A stretch of DNA of 64,000 nucleotides from Shewanella sp. UCD-KL12 (GTDB lineage: Bacteria > Pseudomonadota > Gammaproteobacteria > Enterobacterales > Shewanellaceae): the NCBI RefSeq assembly GCF_001957125.1, contig NZ_MPHJ01000001.1:1061765-1125764 (forward strand). The letters run 5' to 3'. Of the stretch, positions 37,896-48,015 are shown piece by piece; within the stretch, counting starts at the first letter, position 1, and each line of letters opens with the position of its first letter. Under the pieces are notes generated by a model. It did not search any database and was not told where the DNA came from. It was given only the letters and a program-made list of their open reading frames with translations. Position numbers and translations under genes: made by a program.

Positions 37896-38171
37896 ATGAA
37901 GAGAGTGAAGATTAATGTGCAAGGAAAGGTACAAGGGGTCTGTTTCAGGCGTTTTACCTTATCTAAAGCTAAAGAGTTAGCCTTAACGGGTTATGTTTCC
38001 AATTGCGATGATGGAACTGTCACTGTGTTAGTACAAGGTGCTTATCCTGCTGTCGACTCATTAATTGACTGGTGTCACCAAGGGCCGCCCCATGCAGATG
38101 TTTCTGCCGTTTTGGTAGAAGAGGATGATGCTGATGAGATCTATCTAGATTTCTCTATTGTGCAGTCCTAA
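37896..38171 (+). CDS. yccX: Acylphosphatase
   Basis: The enzyme hydrolyses acyl phosphates. The 91-residue protein fits the family: VQGKVQGVCFRRFT holds the phosphate-binding loop with the catalytic arginine, GYVSNCDDGTVTV holds the catalytic asparagine, and a compact alpha/beta fold follows. ATG at 37896 with GGAG upstream is preferred over the in-frame TTG at 37884. It is a single gene convergent with csiV. Confidence 0.93.
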   Translation: MKRVKINVQGKVQGVCFRRFTLSKAKELALTGYVSNCDDGTVTVLVQGAYPAVDSLIDWCHQGPPHADVSAVLVEEDDADEIYLDFSIVQS

Positions 38172-38174
38172 AAA

Positions 38175-38203
38175 TGACCCAAGCAAGTTAATAACTTGGG
38201 TCA
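38175..38203. terminator. Shared hairpin between yccX and csiV
   Basis: TGACCCAAG and CTTGGGTCA are perfect 9-bp arms around an 11-nt loop, lying between two convergent genes. The T-tract is missing on both strands, so termination efficiency is uncertain. Confidence 0.55.
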
Positions 38204-38215
38204 CTGCAGCTTAAC

Positions 38216-39163
38216 TTATTGCTCAGTGATAAGTTGAGTGCTCTCTTCTTCAATCCTGTCTAAAGGCTGCTGCATTTTTCGTATTTGCAGTATCATTCCC
38301 ATTCTAGGGTGATCAAAATAATGGATCTGATCACTACGAAGTCGCCTGTTTTGTTTCATAAGGTGAGCATATAAAAAAGGTGTGGTTAATCGAGAACCTT
38401 CATCACTGTCAGCATCTCTGCTCATGACTTCGAGAACCTTCGTTCCTTCCTCTCTCAGATTCAATGCTGTTTCTACATAGAGGTAGTGATCGAGGTAGAT
38501 GTTTAGCGTGCCATCAAGTTCCCAGACAGGTTTATCGTCATTAAGTGAAAAACTACTGCCTAAAAAGTCAAATTGAGGAATGTCAGAACTTGTTTCTTGA
38601 GGCGTTACTGACTGACCATTTAACTCAAAGCGGTCGGAGTAATCTTGACCTGAGAAGAGTTTTACTGGCATGGCTCGGTGTCTAGGTAACATTGATTGCT
38701 GCCACGTCATATGAAGTAGGCTTTTATTGCCTTTTTCTCGCGATAATTTACTGATGATATCTGCAAATTGATTTTGTTCATTAGAAAGAAGGACTGCAGG
38801 TCCACCAGGCTGACCATATTGCTCTGTTGGCGCCGCAATGCTCCATGGGATATTGGCTAAGTGATTCACTTGTGAAGAGGTGAACTCTTGATTACAGGTG
38901 TCGGCATTTGTAGCCCAATCATGTGAGCTGCACCCTTGTGGATCAAGGCTAGAGCCTGTAATGCTAGTACTAAAAATGGGAGTGATGAGATCAACTGCTT
39001 TCTTTCTGCTTTGTGCAGGAACATATTTTGGAGCTTGCTCTTGAGACAGACTATTGTTTCGCTCAAAAAGATACACTTCAACTTCAAACCAGCGTTCCTC
39101 TTGGGCAAAGGCTGAGTTTGAACTAAAGAGAAGGGCAATAATAAAAAGGGGTTGTCTTAACAC
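38216..39163 (-). CDS. csiV: Periplasmic peptidoglycan-binding protein CsiV
   Basis: The product of about 315 residues has a signal peptide (cleavage after AFA near residue 21), then begins QEERWFEVEVYLFER, the conserved start of CsiV. In Vibrio cholerae CsiV binds peptidoglycan and is needed for growth with D-amino acids, acting with LpoA and PBP1A. The GTG start at 39163 is chosen because GGAG lies 7 nt upstream within the last codons of mfd; TTG at 39175 is an alternative that would overlap mfd. It directly follows mfd on the same strand. Confidence 0.82.
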   Translation of the reverse strand: MLRQPLFIIALLFSSNSAFAQEERWFEVEVYLFERNNSLSQEQAPKYVPAQSRKKAVDLITPIFSTSITGSSLDPQGCSSHDWATNADTCNQEFTSSQVNHLANIPWSIAAPTEQYGQPGGPAVLLSNEQNQFADIISKLSREKGNKSLLHMTWQQSMLPRHRAMPVKLFSGQDYSDRFELNGQSVTPQETSSDIPQFDFLGSSFSLNDDKPVWELDGTLNIYLDHYLYVETALNLREEGTKVLEVMSRDADSDEGSRLTTPFLYAHLMKQNRRLRSDQIHYFDHPRMGMILQIRKMQQPLDRIEEESTQLITEQ

Positions 39164-39164
39164 A

Positions 39165-42100
39165 TTATTCTCCAAGACGATGTTGTGAAAGTTGCCCTAA
39201 GAGCAACTTAACCAGTGCCAGTCTATCTGAATGTGACTCTGCTGGGATCAGGAATTTTAACTTACTCGGGCCATCCATTCGATAGTTTTGTGGCTGACTT
39301 TGAAGTAAACCGATAATAAAGCCTGGATCTATGCTGTGATCATCGTTGAACTCAAGGCTGCCACCTTTTGCATGCATCTCAAGCTTCTTTATGCCTAAAG
39401 CGGTTGCTTGATGTTTATAAAGCGTCAGTTCCATTAAGTTCTTAGTGGCATCGGGGAGCATACCAAAACGGTCGATTAATTCGACTTTAAGTTCATCTAA
39501 TGCATTAACCGTATCGCAGTTGGCAATACGTTTATAGAGTGATAAGCGTATGTTCACATCACTGACAAAATCATCAGGTAGCAGAGCTGGGATGCGAAGA
39601 TCCATCTCGCACTGATGTCTTAGCATCTGATCGAGTGAAGGCTCTTTGCCCTCTTTTAATGACTTAACGGCGTCCTCTAACATCTCCATATATAGCGTAA
39701 AGCCAATCTTTGAGATATGGCCAGATTGTTCGTCGCCTAAAAGCTCACCTGCACCTCGGATCTCTAAGTCTTGAGTGGCAAGCATAAAGCCTGCACCAAG
39801 ATCTTCTAGTGCACCAATCGCTTCAAGACGCTTACGTGCATCAGATGTCATACGCTTTGGATGTGGTGTCATCAAATAGGCATAAGCCTGATGATGGGAG
39901 CGTCCAACACGACCTCTAAGTTGGTGTAACTGAGCTAAACCAAAGTTGTCCGCTCTCTCAATGACTATGGTGTTTGCCGATGGAACATCAATACCCGTTT
40001 CAATAATGGTGGTGCAGACGAGGACATTGAACTTTTGATGGTAAAAGTCTGACATGACCTTTTCAAGCTCACGCTCTCTCATTTGACCGTGAGCAGTCAC
40101 AACACGTGCTTCAGGAAGAAGCTCACTGATCTCATTTGCTCTTTTTTCAATCGTTTCTACAGAGTTGTGAAGAAAGTAAACTTGGCCACCACGAAGAATT
40201 TCACGTAGCAGTGCTTCACGAATTGTCGTCGTGTCGTACTCTCTAACAAAGGTTTTAACCGCGAGTCTTTTTGCTGGCGGCGTGGCAATGATAGAGAGAT
40301 CGCGCATGCCCGACATTGCCATATTAAGGGTTCTTGGGATCGGCGTAGCAGTTAAGGTTAAGATATCCACGTTTGCGCGAAGCGCTTTGATCTTCTCTTT
40401 TTGCCTCACTCCAAACCTATGTTCTTCGTCAATAATTAATAGGCCCAGATTTTCAAATTTACCATCAGATGCAAGCAACTTATGGGTACCTATGATGATA
40501 TCGACCTTACCCTCACTAAGTTGATCCATGACGATCTTTTGTTCTTTAGCCGTTTTAAATCTAGAGATAACCTCTATTTTAACTGGCCAATCTGCAAAGC
40601 GGTCTTGGAAGTTTTCAAAATGCTGCTGGGCAAGGAGTGTCGTCGGCACTAAAATCGCAACCTGTTTACCATCGTTGACCGCAACAAAAGCTGCGCGCAT
40701 AGCCACTTCGGTTTTACCGAAGCCAACGTCACCACAAACAAGTCTGTCCATCGCTATGGGTGAACACATATCTGTCATGACGGCATTAATCGAGGTTTCT
40801 TGATCGACCGTTTCTTCAAAGGGGAAGCTATTGGCAAATTGGGCATATTCCTGCTCATCGACTTTACAGGCATCACCAGGTCTTGCTTGTCGGCGCGCAT
40901 ACACATCTAGCAACTCTGCTGCCACATCTCTTATCTTTTCTACCGCTTTCTTCTTGGCTTTTGCCCAAGTTTCATTACCAAGCTTATTAAGAGAAGCCTC
41001 TTCATCGGGCCCAACGCTATACCGGCTAATCAGGTGTAGTGATGAGACTGGTACATAAAGCTTATCGCCACCTGAGTACTCTAACTTCAGATATTCAGCA
41101 ATCAGTCCACCGGTATCTAAGGTTTCAAGACCCTGATATCTAGCCACACCATGGTCTAGGTGCACGATAGGTTGACCCACTTTGAGCTCAGCAAGGTTTT
41201 TGACTAATGCATCGCTACTTATCTGCTTTTGCTTATCTCGGCGACGCTTTTGTGAAATTCGATGACCAAAAAGCTCGGTTTCACAGATAAAGCTAAACTT
41301 ACTCCCTCGAGGTTTTTCAATGATGGAACCATTAGAGAGGGGCGACACAATCAAACCGAGTTTTGATTTAGAGTCAATGAATTCATCAATAGATTCGAAA
41401 CGTTGAGGCTTAAGGTTTATTTTGCTAAGTAGCTCAATTAATGCTTCACGACGGCCTTCGGATTCTGCACTAAAAAGTATGCTTGTTTTACTCGATGCAT
41501 AGGTTTCTAAGAGGCTTAAAGGCTGTTTTAGCTTATGGTTTGCTGTCAGTTCAGGTAATTTTTCGAGTTTGGCGTGATGGCCTGAATCTTCATCGCCGTC
41601 CCGTCTGAGAAAACTTCTTGGAAATGTTTTAAATTGTGAAAATAGTTGCTCAGTGAGTAAATAAAGCGCTTTGGGTGCTAATAATGGGCGTAATGGGTCC
41701 ACGCGCCTATCTTCATATCTGAGCTCTACCTCGGCTAAGTGTGCTTTTGAGGCGCCTTCAAGATCGCCAATATTAACTAATTGGGTGTTCTCTGGCAGAT
41801 AGTCAAAAAGTGTGGCAGTTTCATCAAAAAATAGTGGCAGGTAGCTTTCAATACCTGCAGGGAAGATTTTTCGAGTGACCATTTGATAAACGGACTCAGG
41901 CTCTTTAACTAATACCTCGAAATAACGGCGGTATCTCTGCCTAAAACCTTCAATGGCTGCATCGTCGGTAGGAAACTCTTTTGCTGGGAGTAATCTAATC
42001 GATGATATTTCGCCGCTTGATCTTTGTGTTTCTGGATCAAAGTGACGGATGGACTCAACTTCATCATCAAAGAGTTCAATCCGAAATGGTTGATTCGATC

Positions 42101-42638
42101 CCATAGGAAACAGATCTATGATTGAGCCTCTGACTGCAAACTCTCCATGTTCGTATACCTGTTCCACTAGATGGTAACCGGTATTGACGAGTTGCTGCTT
42201 CATATCTTGTAGACAATAGTTATCACCTTTCTCAAGCATTAACACATTGCCTGCTAAAAATGATTTAGGCGGCAGACGAACCATTAATGTTGTCAGTGGT
42301 ACTATGACTACGCCTTGCTTTGCATTGGGCAGCCTAGAGAGTGTCTCTAATCTTTGTGATACTAAATCCTGATGAGGGGAGAAGCTATCATAGGGAAGTG
42401 TTTCTCTATCTGGAAAAAGCCATACAGGGAAGGGCTTACCGTCTAATAGGTAATGCAGCTCTGTCTCTAACAGTAGTGCAGTAGGCGTATCGTGAGTCAC
42501 AACTAATGTGATCCCAGCATGCTTTTGTACAAGGCCTGCAATTGTAATGGCTTGAGATGCGCCGCCTAAAGTATAAAGAGTCTGTGATTTCGAAGCGCTT
42601 TTTACAGTCGGCGGAGTTAAGATTGAGAAAGCTTTCAT
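39165..42638 (-). CDS. mfd: Transcription-repair coupling factor Mfd
   Basis: Mfd removes stalled RNA polymerase from lesions and recruits UvrA. The 1157-residue protein shows the UvrB-like N-terminal module (LFPDRETLPYDSFSP), a CarD-like RNA polymerase-interaction domain (GQPIVHLDHGVARYQGLE), RecG-like translocase motifs with Walker A CGDVGFGKTEVA and DEEH box, the GRVGRSHHQAYAYL motif, and the C-terminal TRCF domain. It is the first gene of the mfd-csiV unit. Confidence 0.97.
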   Translation of the reverse strand: MKAFSILTPPTVKSASKSQTLYTLGGASQAITIAGLVQKHAGITLVVTHDTPTALLLETELHYLLDGKPFPVWLFPDRETLPYDSFSPHQDLVSQRLETLSRLPNAKQGVVIVPLTTLMVRLPPKSFLAGNVLMLEKGDNYCLQDMKQQLVNTGYHLVEQVYEHGEFAVRGSIIDLFPMGSNQPFRIELFDDEVESIRHFDPETQRSSGEISSIRLLPAKEFPTDDAAIEGFRQRYRRYFEVLVKEPESVYQMVTRKIFPAGIESYLPLFFDETATLFDYLPENTQLVNIGDLEGASKAHLAEVELRYEDRRVDPLRPLLAPKALYLLTEQLFSQFKTFPRSFLRRDGDEDSGHHAKLEKLPELTANHKLKQPLSLLETYASSKTSILFSAESEGRREALIELLSKINLKPQRFESIDEFIDSKSKLGLIVSPLSNGSIIEKPRGSKFSFICETELFGHRISQKRRRDKQKQISSDALVKNLAELKVGQPIVHLDHGVARYQGLETLDTGGLIAEYLKLEYSGGDKLYVPVSSLHLISRYSVGPDEEASLNKLGNETWAKAKKKAVEKIRDVAAELLDVYARRQARPGDACKVDEQEYAQFANSFPFEETVDQETSINAVMTDMCSPIAMDRLVCGDVGFGKTEVAMRAAFVAVNDGKQVAILVPTTLLAQQHFENFQDRFADWPVKIEVISRFKTAKEQKIVMDQLSEGKVDIIIGTHKLLASDGKFENLGLLIIDEEHRFGVRQKEKIKALRANVDILTLTATPIPRTLNMAMSGMRDLSIIATPPAKRLAVKTFVREYDTTTIREALLREILRGGQVYFLHNSVETIEKRANEISELLPEARVVTAHGQMRERELEKVMSDFYHQKFNVLVCTTIIETGIDVPSANTIVIERADNFGLAQLHQLRGRVGRSHHQAYAYLMTPHPKRMTSDARKRLEAIGALEDLGAGFMLATQDLEIRGAGELLGDEQSGHISKIGFTLYMEMLEDAVKSLKEGKEPSLDQMLRHQCEMDLRIPALLPDDFVSDVNIRLSLYKRIANCDTVNALDELKVELIDRFGMLPDATKNLMELTLYKHQATALGIKKLEMHAKGGSLEFNDDHSIDPGFIIGLLQSQPQNYRMDGPSKLKFLIPAESHSDRLALVKLLLGQLSQHRLGE

Positions 42639-42864
42639 TCAGATTAGGCAGAAAATTAACGTCAAAGATGGCTGATATTGTAGAGGCTTACCGGGCTAAG
42701 TGCTAGGGGCTGTTGCTTTTTCCATGACTATTTTTCTTAAGAGTTGTTTACCTTTCATCCCAGATATTGACCCGCTTGCTCAACAGTCATTATGCAGGAC
42801 AACGGTGTAAATGTTGCCCTATATAGTAGGTTTTAGAGAGAAGGGGGCAAGGCCCTGATGTAAC

Positions 42865-43521
42865 TTATGAGTTTGCTCTTGCTTCTTTACGCAGTTTTAG
42901 TTGTTTTTGTTGCACACTTAAACTGGCTTTAACCAGCTGCTCTACATCGGTTTCCAATATCTGCACAAATTCAAAATCGATCAGAAAACCGCTATCGCCT
43001 CCCTTATCTGAATCTGCAGGTTCAGTAGCAATGACCTTGGCAAAGCAAAGTAGGGCAACTAACTCCTCTTTAATATGAAGCGTAATTTTAAACACGTCAT
43101 CAATGTCGAGCGTTTGGTTATTAAAGAGACGTAAACCACTCCCGCCAAAATACCTGCCTTGAAAATGCTCGCCCTCATGCTGTTCACGCTCTAAGACGTG
43201 CTGCAGGACAAGATCAATTTTTCGAGATTGAAGCTTTAAGAAGTCAACCACACTTTTAGCTTCATCATCGAGGTGACGTAACTGCAGCAAACAGTCGGCT
43301 TCTAAGCTTTTTACTTCATTTATCAGTAATAACCCAGTCGGTAGCATGGCTCGTAATTCCTGCTCTGTGGGTAACGCATGCGCTTTAGGCCATAGGGAAA
43401 GGTAGGCTGTAAAGCCATGCTGCACACTAAAATAGGGACTAGAGTCTTTGAACAAGGGATTACCTCTTGTTTTTTGATAGCTAATGCCCCTATTATCGTG
43501 CGCATCTTTATGATTTAGCAA
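42865..43521 (-). CDS. PilZ-like domain protein (V. cholerae PlzA position)
   Basis: The 218-residue cytosolic protein sits between mfd and lolC, the same place as a PilZ-domain gene in Vibrio. A flagellar YcgR-like N-terminal half (about 1-110) precedes a PilZ-like beta-barrel half, where RYFGGSGLRLF (about 125-135) stands where a [DN]xSxxG motif is expected. The canonical RxxxR c-di-GMP motif is not evident, so binding of c-di-GMP is uncertain. The C-terminal tail is a charged helix. It is divergent from lolC by 31 nt. Confidence 0.6.
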   Translation of the reverse strand: MLNHKDAHDNRGISYQKTRGNPLFKDSSPYFSVQHGFTAYLSLWPKAHALPTEQELRAMLPTGLLLINEVKSLEADCLLQLRHLDDEAKSVVDFLKLQSRKIDLVLQHVLEREQHEGEHFQGRYFGGSGLRLFNNQTLDIDDVFKITLHIKEELVALLCFAKVIATEPADSDKGGDSGFLIDFEFVQILETDVEQLVKASLSVQQKQLKLRKEARANS

Positions 43522-43552
43522 GGCTGATTATTTAATGGGCCTGTAGGACACT

Positions 43553-44785
43553 ATGAATCTCGCGTTATCTTCACATATAGGCTTTCGATATTGGCGAGCG
43601 AGGAAGGCCAATGCATTTGCTTCCTTTATCACTTTTTTTGCCGTTTCAGGGATCTTGTTAGGCGTTGCGGCGTTAATTATTGTTAGCTCTGTGATGAATG
43701 GCCTTGAAGGGCAGTTAAAGCAAAGAATACTCGGTGCCATTCCACAATTAACAGTGCATTCTGACACGCCATTTAGTGATTGGCAGTCCCAGGTCAAAAC
43801 CCTTAAGACCCTGAAAGGTGTTCAGGGCGTCACACCCAGTATATCGACACAAGCGATGATTCAATCACACTCAAACATCAGTGCTATACAGCTCTATGGG
43901 ATATTTCCACAGTTTGATCAAGCGCTTTTACTGACGATGCAGCGCAGTTTTAATGATAGCTTTAAGCAACTGGAGTCGGGTAAGTATCGCGTGGTTTTAG
44001 GGGCTCAACTGGCCAGGCGTTTAGATGTTGAAGTCGGTGAGCGTGTTCGTTTATTGAGTGGAGAAGGCGTTGTTTACTCCCCGCTTGGACCGGTACCCAG
44101 TCAGCGTAAATTTGTGGTGGCTGGAATATTTGAGATGGGCTCCCAAGTCGATGCTAACCTTGCTTATGTCCATTATGAAGATGCACAAAGGTTAATGAGG
44201 CAGACACCGGGTGAAATTAAACATCTACGTCTCTATCTTGATGATCCTTTCAATGCGGCAAAGTTACAACCTGAGATAGTTTCCCTATTTAAGCAGCAAC
44301 AGCTCGATGTGGTCACAACGGATTGGCGTGAATCATATGGTCACCTATTTGGGGCTGTAAAGATGGAAAAAAATATGATGTCACTGATGCTGAGTCTTAT
44401 TATTGCGGTTGCTGCATTCAATATCGTTTCAGCTTTAGTCATGATGGTGGTCGATAAAACCTCTGATGTTGCAGTACTGAAAACCCAAGGATTAACGACT
44501 GGTGATGTGATGGGGATATTTATGATACAAGGATCACTCAATGCAGTTATTGGCCTAATTTTAGGGCTTGGTATTGGTGTCACCCTCACCTTGAATCTCA
44601 ATGAACTATTGACGCTGCTTGGTATCTCAGTACTAGGGGCTGGGCAGATGTTACCTGCACAGTTAGAGGTTCAGCAACTAGGTTGGATTGTATTTGGCAC
44701 ATTATTTATTACTTTCCTTGCAACGGTATATCCAGCACTACGTGCGGCAAATGTTCAGCCTGCTACAGCACTAAGACATGAGTAA
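43553..44785 (+). CDS. lolC: Lipoprotein-releasing system permease LolC
   Basis: LolC is one half of the LolCDE permease that extracts outer-membrane lipoproteins from the inner membrane and hands them to LolA. The 410-residue protein has four membrane helices (about 22-45, 270-295, 320-345, 375-400), the N-terminal IGFRYWRARKANAFASFI signature and a large periplasmic domain. It shares a locus with lolD and lolE in the usual order and resembles LolE at both ends. Confidence 0.93.
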   Translation: MNLALSSHIGFRYWRARKANAFASFITFFAVSGILLGVAALIIVSSVMNGLEGQLKQRILGAIPQLTVHSDTPFSDWQSQVKTLKTLKGVQGVTPSISTQAMIQSHSNISAIQLYGIFPQFDQALLLTMQRSFNDSFKQLESGKYRVVLGAQLARRLDVEVGERVRLLSGEGVVYSPLGPVPSQRKFVVAGIFEMGSQVDANLAYVHYEDAQRLMRQTPGEIKHLRLYLDDPFNAAKLQPEIVSLFKQQQLDVVTTDWRESYGHLFGAVKMEKNMMSLMLSLIIAVAAFNIVSALVMMVVDKTSDVAVLKTQGLTTGDVMGIFMIQGSLNAVIGLILGLGIGVTLTLNLNELLTLLGISVLGAGQMLPAQLEVQQLGWIVFGTLFITFLATVYPALRAANVQPATALRHE

Positions 44786-44899
44786 TTACGGCATGAATAA
44801 CCAAGACATGAATAAAAGCAAGCCAATAACATGATGATAGGCCTGATTATTGAACTCAGTAGTCAGGCTAATGTGAAGAATTAAAGAGTATTAGAATAT

Positions 44900-45610
44900 A
44901 TGCAAGAACTATTGTTAGATGTTAAAGGTGTAAGCAAACGTTATTCAGAGGGGAGTTTAGATACTCAAGTACTGAAATCCGTCGATCTTCAAGTGTTTAA
45001 GGGAGAGCAGCTGGCGATTGTGGGAACATCAGGTTCAGGCAAAAGTACCCTGTTGCATATTATGGGGACGCTAGATAGGCCAACGAGTGGCTCAGTGACC
45101 TTACTTGATGAAAACCTTTACACCCTGTCGAGTCGTCGTCAATCAGAAGTCAGAAACCAAGACTTAGGCTTTATCTATCAATTTCATCACCTGTTACCTG
45201 AGTTTACCGCATTAGAGAATGTGGCTATGCCCGCAATGATTCAAGGGATTAAACGGGACATCGCCCATAAAAATGCCAAATCATTGCTTGAACGCGTTGG
45301 TCTTGGCCATCGTCTGAATCATGTGCCTGCTGAAATGTCAGGTGGTGAGCGTCAAAGGACTGCGATAGCCAGAGCATTAATTAATAACCCTAAGCTGGTT
45401 TTAGCCGATGAGCCAACAGGGAATTTAGATGCAAAAAGTGGCGAAGCTGTATATGAATTGATCAAAGAGCTAGCAACTCAATTAGGCACAGCTTTCGTTG
45501 TTGTGACCCATGATGAGAAACTTGCATTGAGAATGGATAGGCAGTTAAAAATGAAAGACGGCAGCCTTTTGAGTGCACAAAGCTTAGCGACTGAAAGTGA
45601 GGCTTCATGA
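44900..45610 (+). CDS. lolD: Lipoprotein-releasing system ATPase LolD
   Basis: LolD is the ABC ATPase driving LolCE. The 236-residue protein has Walker A GTSGSGKST near residue 42, the Q-loop region IYQFHHLLPEFTALEN, the signature MSGGERQR, Walker B LVLADEPTGNLD and the switch histidine in VVTHDEKLALRMD. The stop overlaps the lolE start by 4 nt (ATGA). Confidence 0.96.
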   Translation: MQELLLDVKGVSKRYSEGSLDTQVLKSVDLQVFKGEQLAIVGTSGSGKSTLLHIMGTLDRPTSGSVTLLDENLYTLSSRRQSEVRNQDLGFIYQFHHLLPEFTALENVAMPAMIQGIKRDIAHKNAKSLLERVGLGHRLNHVPAEMSGGERQRTAIARALINNPKLVLADEPTGNLDAKSGEAVYELIKELATQLGTAFVVVTHDEKLALRMDRQLKMKDGSLLSAQSLATESEAS

Positions 45611-46860
45611 GCCATCTTTTGTCAATTTGGGTCGGCTGGCGTTTCTACCTTGCCAGACAATCTAATAGTTTTATTAGCTTTATCTCTTTTGCATCGACCG
45701 CAGGTATCGCTCTTGGCGTTGCCGTTTTAATTATCGTCTTGTCAGCAATGAACGGCTTTGAGCGTGAACTCGAAGAGCGGCTGCTCGGTGTGGTCGCGCA
45801 CGGAGAGCTAAGCGGTGTTAACTCCCCTGTACATGAGTGGCAAAAGATTGCTCAAGATGCAAAACAGATCCCAGGAATCGCAGCCACTGCGCCCTTTATT
45901 AGATTGCAAGGTTTAGTACAGAAGCCTGGAGGCTTTCAAGGGTTAACTGTTTTAGGCGTAGATACTCAATATGAGAAGAATGTATCGGTTATCTCTCAAT
46001 TTATGACTGATGAAGCTTGGGAAACACTTTCCAAGGGAGATATGAATAATATTGTCCTTGGTAAAGGACTTGCTGATACGTTAGCTGTCGAAGTTGGTGA
46101 TGCTTTGAGCCTATATATGCCAGATATCACCGCTTCAAACAGTAAACGCATTGGGGCTGCAAAAAGCTACCGATTTAGGGTGACAGGGATTTTTGAGCTG
46201 GGCGGTGAGTTAGATATGACAACTGCTTATGTTCCGATGGCTTATGCTGCTTCTATTCTCAATATGGGGGAGGGAGTATCAGGTGTAAGGATTAAAGTTG
46301 ATGAAGTCTTTCAATCACCGAGATTAATACGGGAGCTTGGTTATAGCCAAGAGCAATACCTTTACCTCAGCGATTGGACCCGTACCCAAGGTAACCTTTA
46401 TCAAGATATACAACTGGTTAGAGTGGTCATGTATCTGGTTCTTGCATTGGTCATTGCTGTGGCTTGTTTTAATATCGTTTCTACCTTAGTGATGGCTGTT
46501 CGTGACAAACAATCTGAGATAGCAATACTGCTTACAATGGGGATGAAGCGTGCGTCCATTATGATGATATTCATCGTACAAGGAGCACTGAATGGTATGC
46601 TCGGATGTCTTCTCGGTGGCGTGTTTGGCGTCTTAATTGCGGACAACCTTAGTAAAATAGCTGCGGCTATTGAGGATGTTCTCGGGATAAAATTACTCTC
46701 TGCTGATGTCTATTTTATTGATTTCTTACCTTCAGAACTTAATTTCACTGATGTGGCTATTGTGCTTACACTAGCGTTATTGATGAGCTTAATCGCCACC
46801 ATTTACCCCGCTTGGAAAGCGAGTAAAACTCAGCCTGCCCAAGCGCTGGCAGGAAGGTAA
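45607..46860 (+). CDS. lolE: Lipoprotein-releasing system permease LolE
   Basis: LolE is the second permease half. The 417-residue protein has the same four-helix topology as LolC, the N-terminal signature VGWRFYLARQSNSFISFISF and a periplasmic domain. It overlaps lolD by 4 nt, so the three genes are translated as an operon. Pairing of LolC with LolE is assigned by position and sequence style. Confidence 0.93.
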   Translation: MSHLLSIWVGWRFYLARQSNSFISFISFASTAGIALGVAVLIIVLSAMNGFERELEERLLGVVAHGELSGVNSPVHEWQKIAQDAKQIPGIAATAPFIRLQGLVQKPGGFQGLTVLGVDTQYEKNVSVISQFMTDEAWETLSKGDMNNIVLGKGLADTLAVEVGDALSLYMPDITASNSKRIGAAKSYRFRVTGIFELGGELDMTTAYVPMAYAASILNMGEGVSGVRIKVDEVFQSPRLIRELGYSQEQYLYLSDWTRTQGNLYQDIQLVRVVMYLVLALVIAVACFNIVSTLVMAVRDKQSEIAILLTMGMKRASIMMIFIVQGALNGMLGCLLGGVFGVLIADNLSKIAAAIEDVLGIKLLSADVYFIDFLPSELNFTDVAIVLTLALLMSLIATIYPAWKASKTQPAQALAGR

Positions 46861-46863
46861 TTG

Positions 46864-47385
46864 ATGAGCGTCCAATCAGCTATCATAGTGTTGGGCGCGC
46901 CAAATGATCAGTATGGACACCTGTCAGACATTTCAATGTCACGTTGTGACACTGCCTTTGCTGAGCTAAAGAATAAAGTCGAGGCCAAAGTTATCTGTAC
47001 AGGTGGCTTTGGTGAACACTTCAATCAAACACAGTTTCCCCATGCGCGCTATTGTAAGCAGTACTTGATGAATAAAGGCGTTGATGAGAAAAGGTTTCTT
47101 GAATTGGTTGAGAGCCGTTTTACCTTCGAAGATGCCACATTGAGCCTGCCTGTTTTAAAGCTACATAAAATACAGACTGCTACTGTTATCACTTCAGATT
47201 TTCATATGGAGAGGGTCAGACTGATTTTTGATGGTGTTTTTTCACTCACTTCCCCACCGATCACACTGAACTACTGCGCAGCTCCCACGCCCGTCTCAGA
47301 GCAAGTGTTGTCAGAGCTAAAAGCACATGAGCGTAAAGCGATTGAGCGAGAGAAGCGAAACCTTGCCTCTCTCTTAGGTCATTAG
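46864..47385 (+). CDS. DUF218 (YdcF/SanA-type) protein
   Basis: This protein of about 173 residues has the DUF218 fold. A hydrophobic start VQSAIIVLGAPN, ICTGGFGEHF (near residue 45) and TVITSDFHMERVRLIF (near 112) correspond to the family's conserved GG and (S/T)xxxHxxR motifs. Family members such as SanA, ElyC and YdcF include envelope-related proteins. This one lacks a membrane anchor and is short. It follows lolE by 3 nt and may share its transcript. The function is unknown. Confidence 0.72.
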   Translation: MSVQSAIIVLGAPNDQYGHLSDISMSRCDTAFAELKNKVEAKVICTGGFGEHFNQTQFPHARYCKQYLMNKGVDEKRFLELVESRFTFEDATLSLPVLKLHKIQTATVITSDFHMERVRLIFDGVFSLTSPPITLNYCAAPTPVSEQVLSELKAHERKAIEREKRNLASLLGH

Positions 47386-47471
47386 CGCGTATTGGCTGAC
47401 TGTTGTCTTAGCTTGCTGTAACGCTTGCAAGTGAGTTTAGTTACCCCTTTGCTATCCTAACTATTGTTATT

Positions 47472-47984
47472 CTAACTATGGTTATTGCGGCTTTTCCACT
47501 TTAATAGTATTGAATACTTCCACAGCGTTTTAATCAGCAAATAGCCAATCAAGGCAAAAATCGCACCTAATACCAAACAACCGACCAAAAATGGCGGGCC
47601 GATCGTCGATACAGAGGCTTCAATCCAATGCCAGCTTGCTTCAAATGCAAACTCTTGGGGAGGGTGACTTAATATTTTTGCACCTAGCATATAGGCGGCA
47701 TAAAACATGAAAGGCATGGTGACTGGGTTAGTTATCCAGACTAAGGCTACTGCGAGTGGGAGGTTACAGTTAAATACGATTGCCAAGGCTGCAGCTAAAA
47801 CCATCTGAAACGGCATTGGTATCCAAGCGACAAAGAGTCCTACTGCAAATGCCGTAGGGGCAGAGCGACGATTAAGTGTCCACAAATTATCTTTATGTAA
47901 AAGCGTACCGAACATCCGCAAGTGTTTGTGATTGCGCAGGGTTTCAGCTTTAGGCATAAACCTTTCAATGATTTTTTTTGGCAT
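47472..47984 (-). CDS. DUF2062 inner-membrane protein
   Basis: The 170-residue protein starts MPKKIIERFMPKAETLRNHK, then has WTLNRRSAPTAFAVGLFVAWIPMPFQM and NLPLAVALVWITNPVTMPFMF, the two DUF2062 signature segments, and a final membrane helix pair (about 125-160). It is an inner-membrane protein of unknown function. ATG at 47984 is preferred over an in-frame TTG three codons upstream. It is divergent from comEC with 31 nt between start codons, so promoters must overlap. Confidence 0.8.
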   Translation of the reverse strand: MPKKIIERFMPKAETLRNHKHLRMFGTLLHKDNLWTLNRRSAPTAFAVGLFVAWIPMPFQMVLAAALAIVFNCNLPLAVALVWITNPVTMPFMFYAAYMLGAKILSHPPQEFAFEASWHWIEASVSTIGPPFLVGCLVLGAIFALIGYLLIKTLWKYSILLKWKSRNNHS

Positions 47985-48015
47985 AGGTTGCAATTACTGT
48001 CTTAACTTATTCAGT

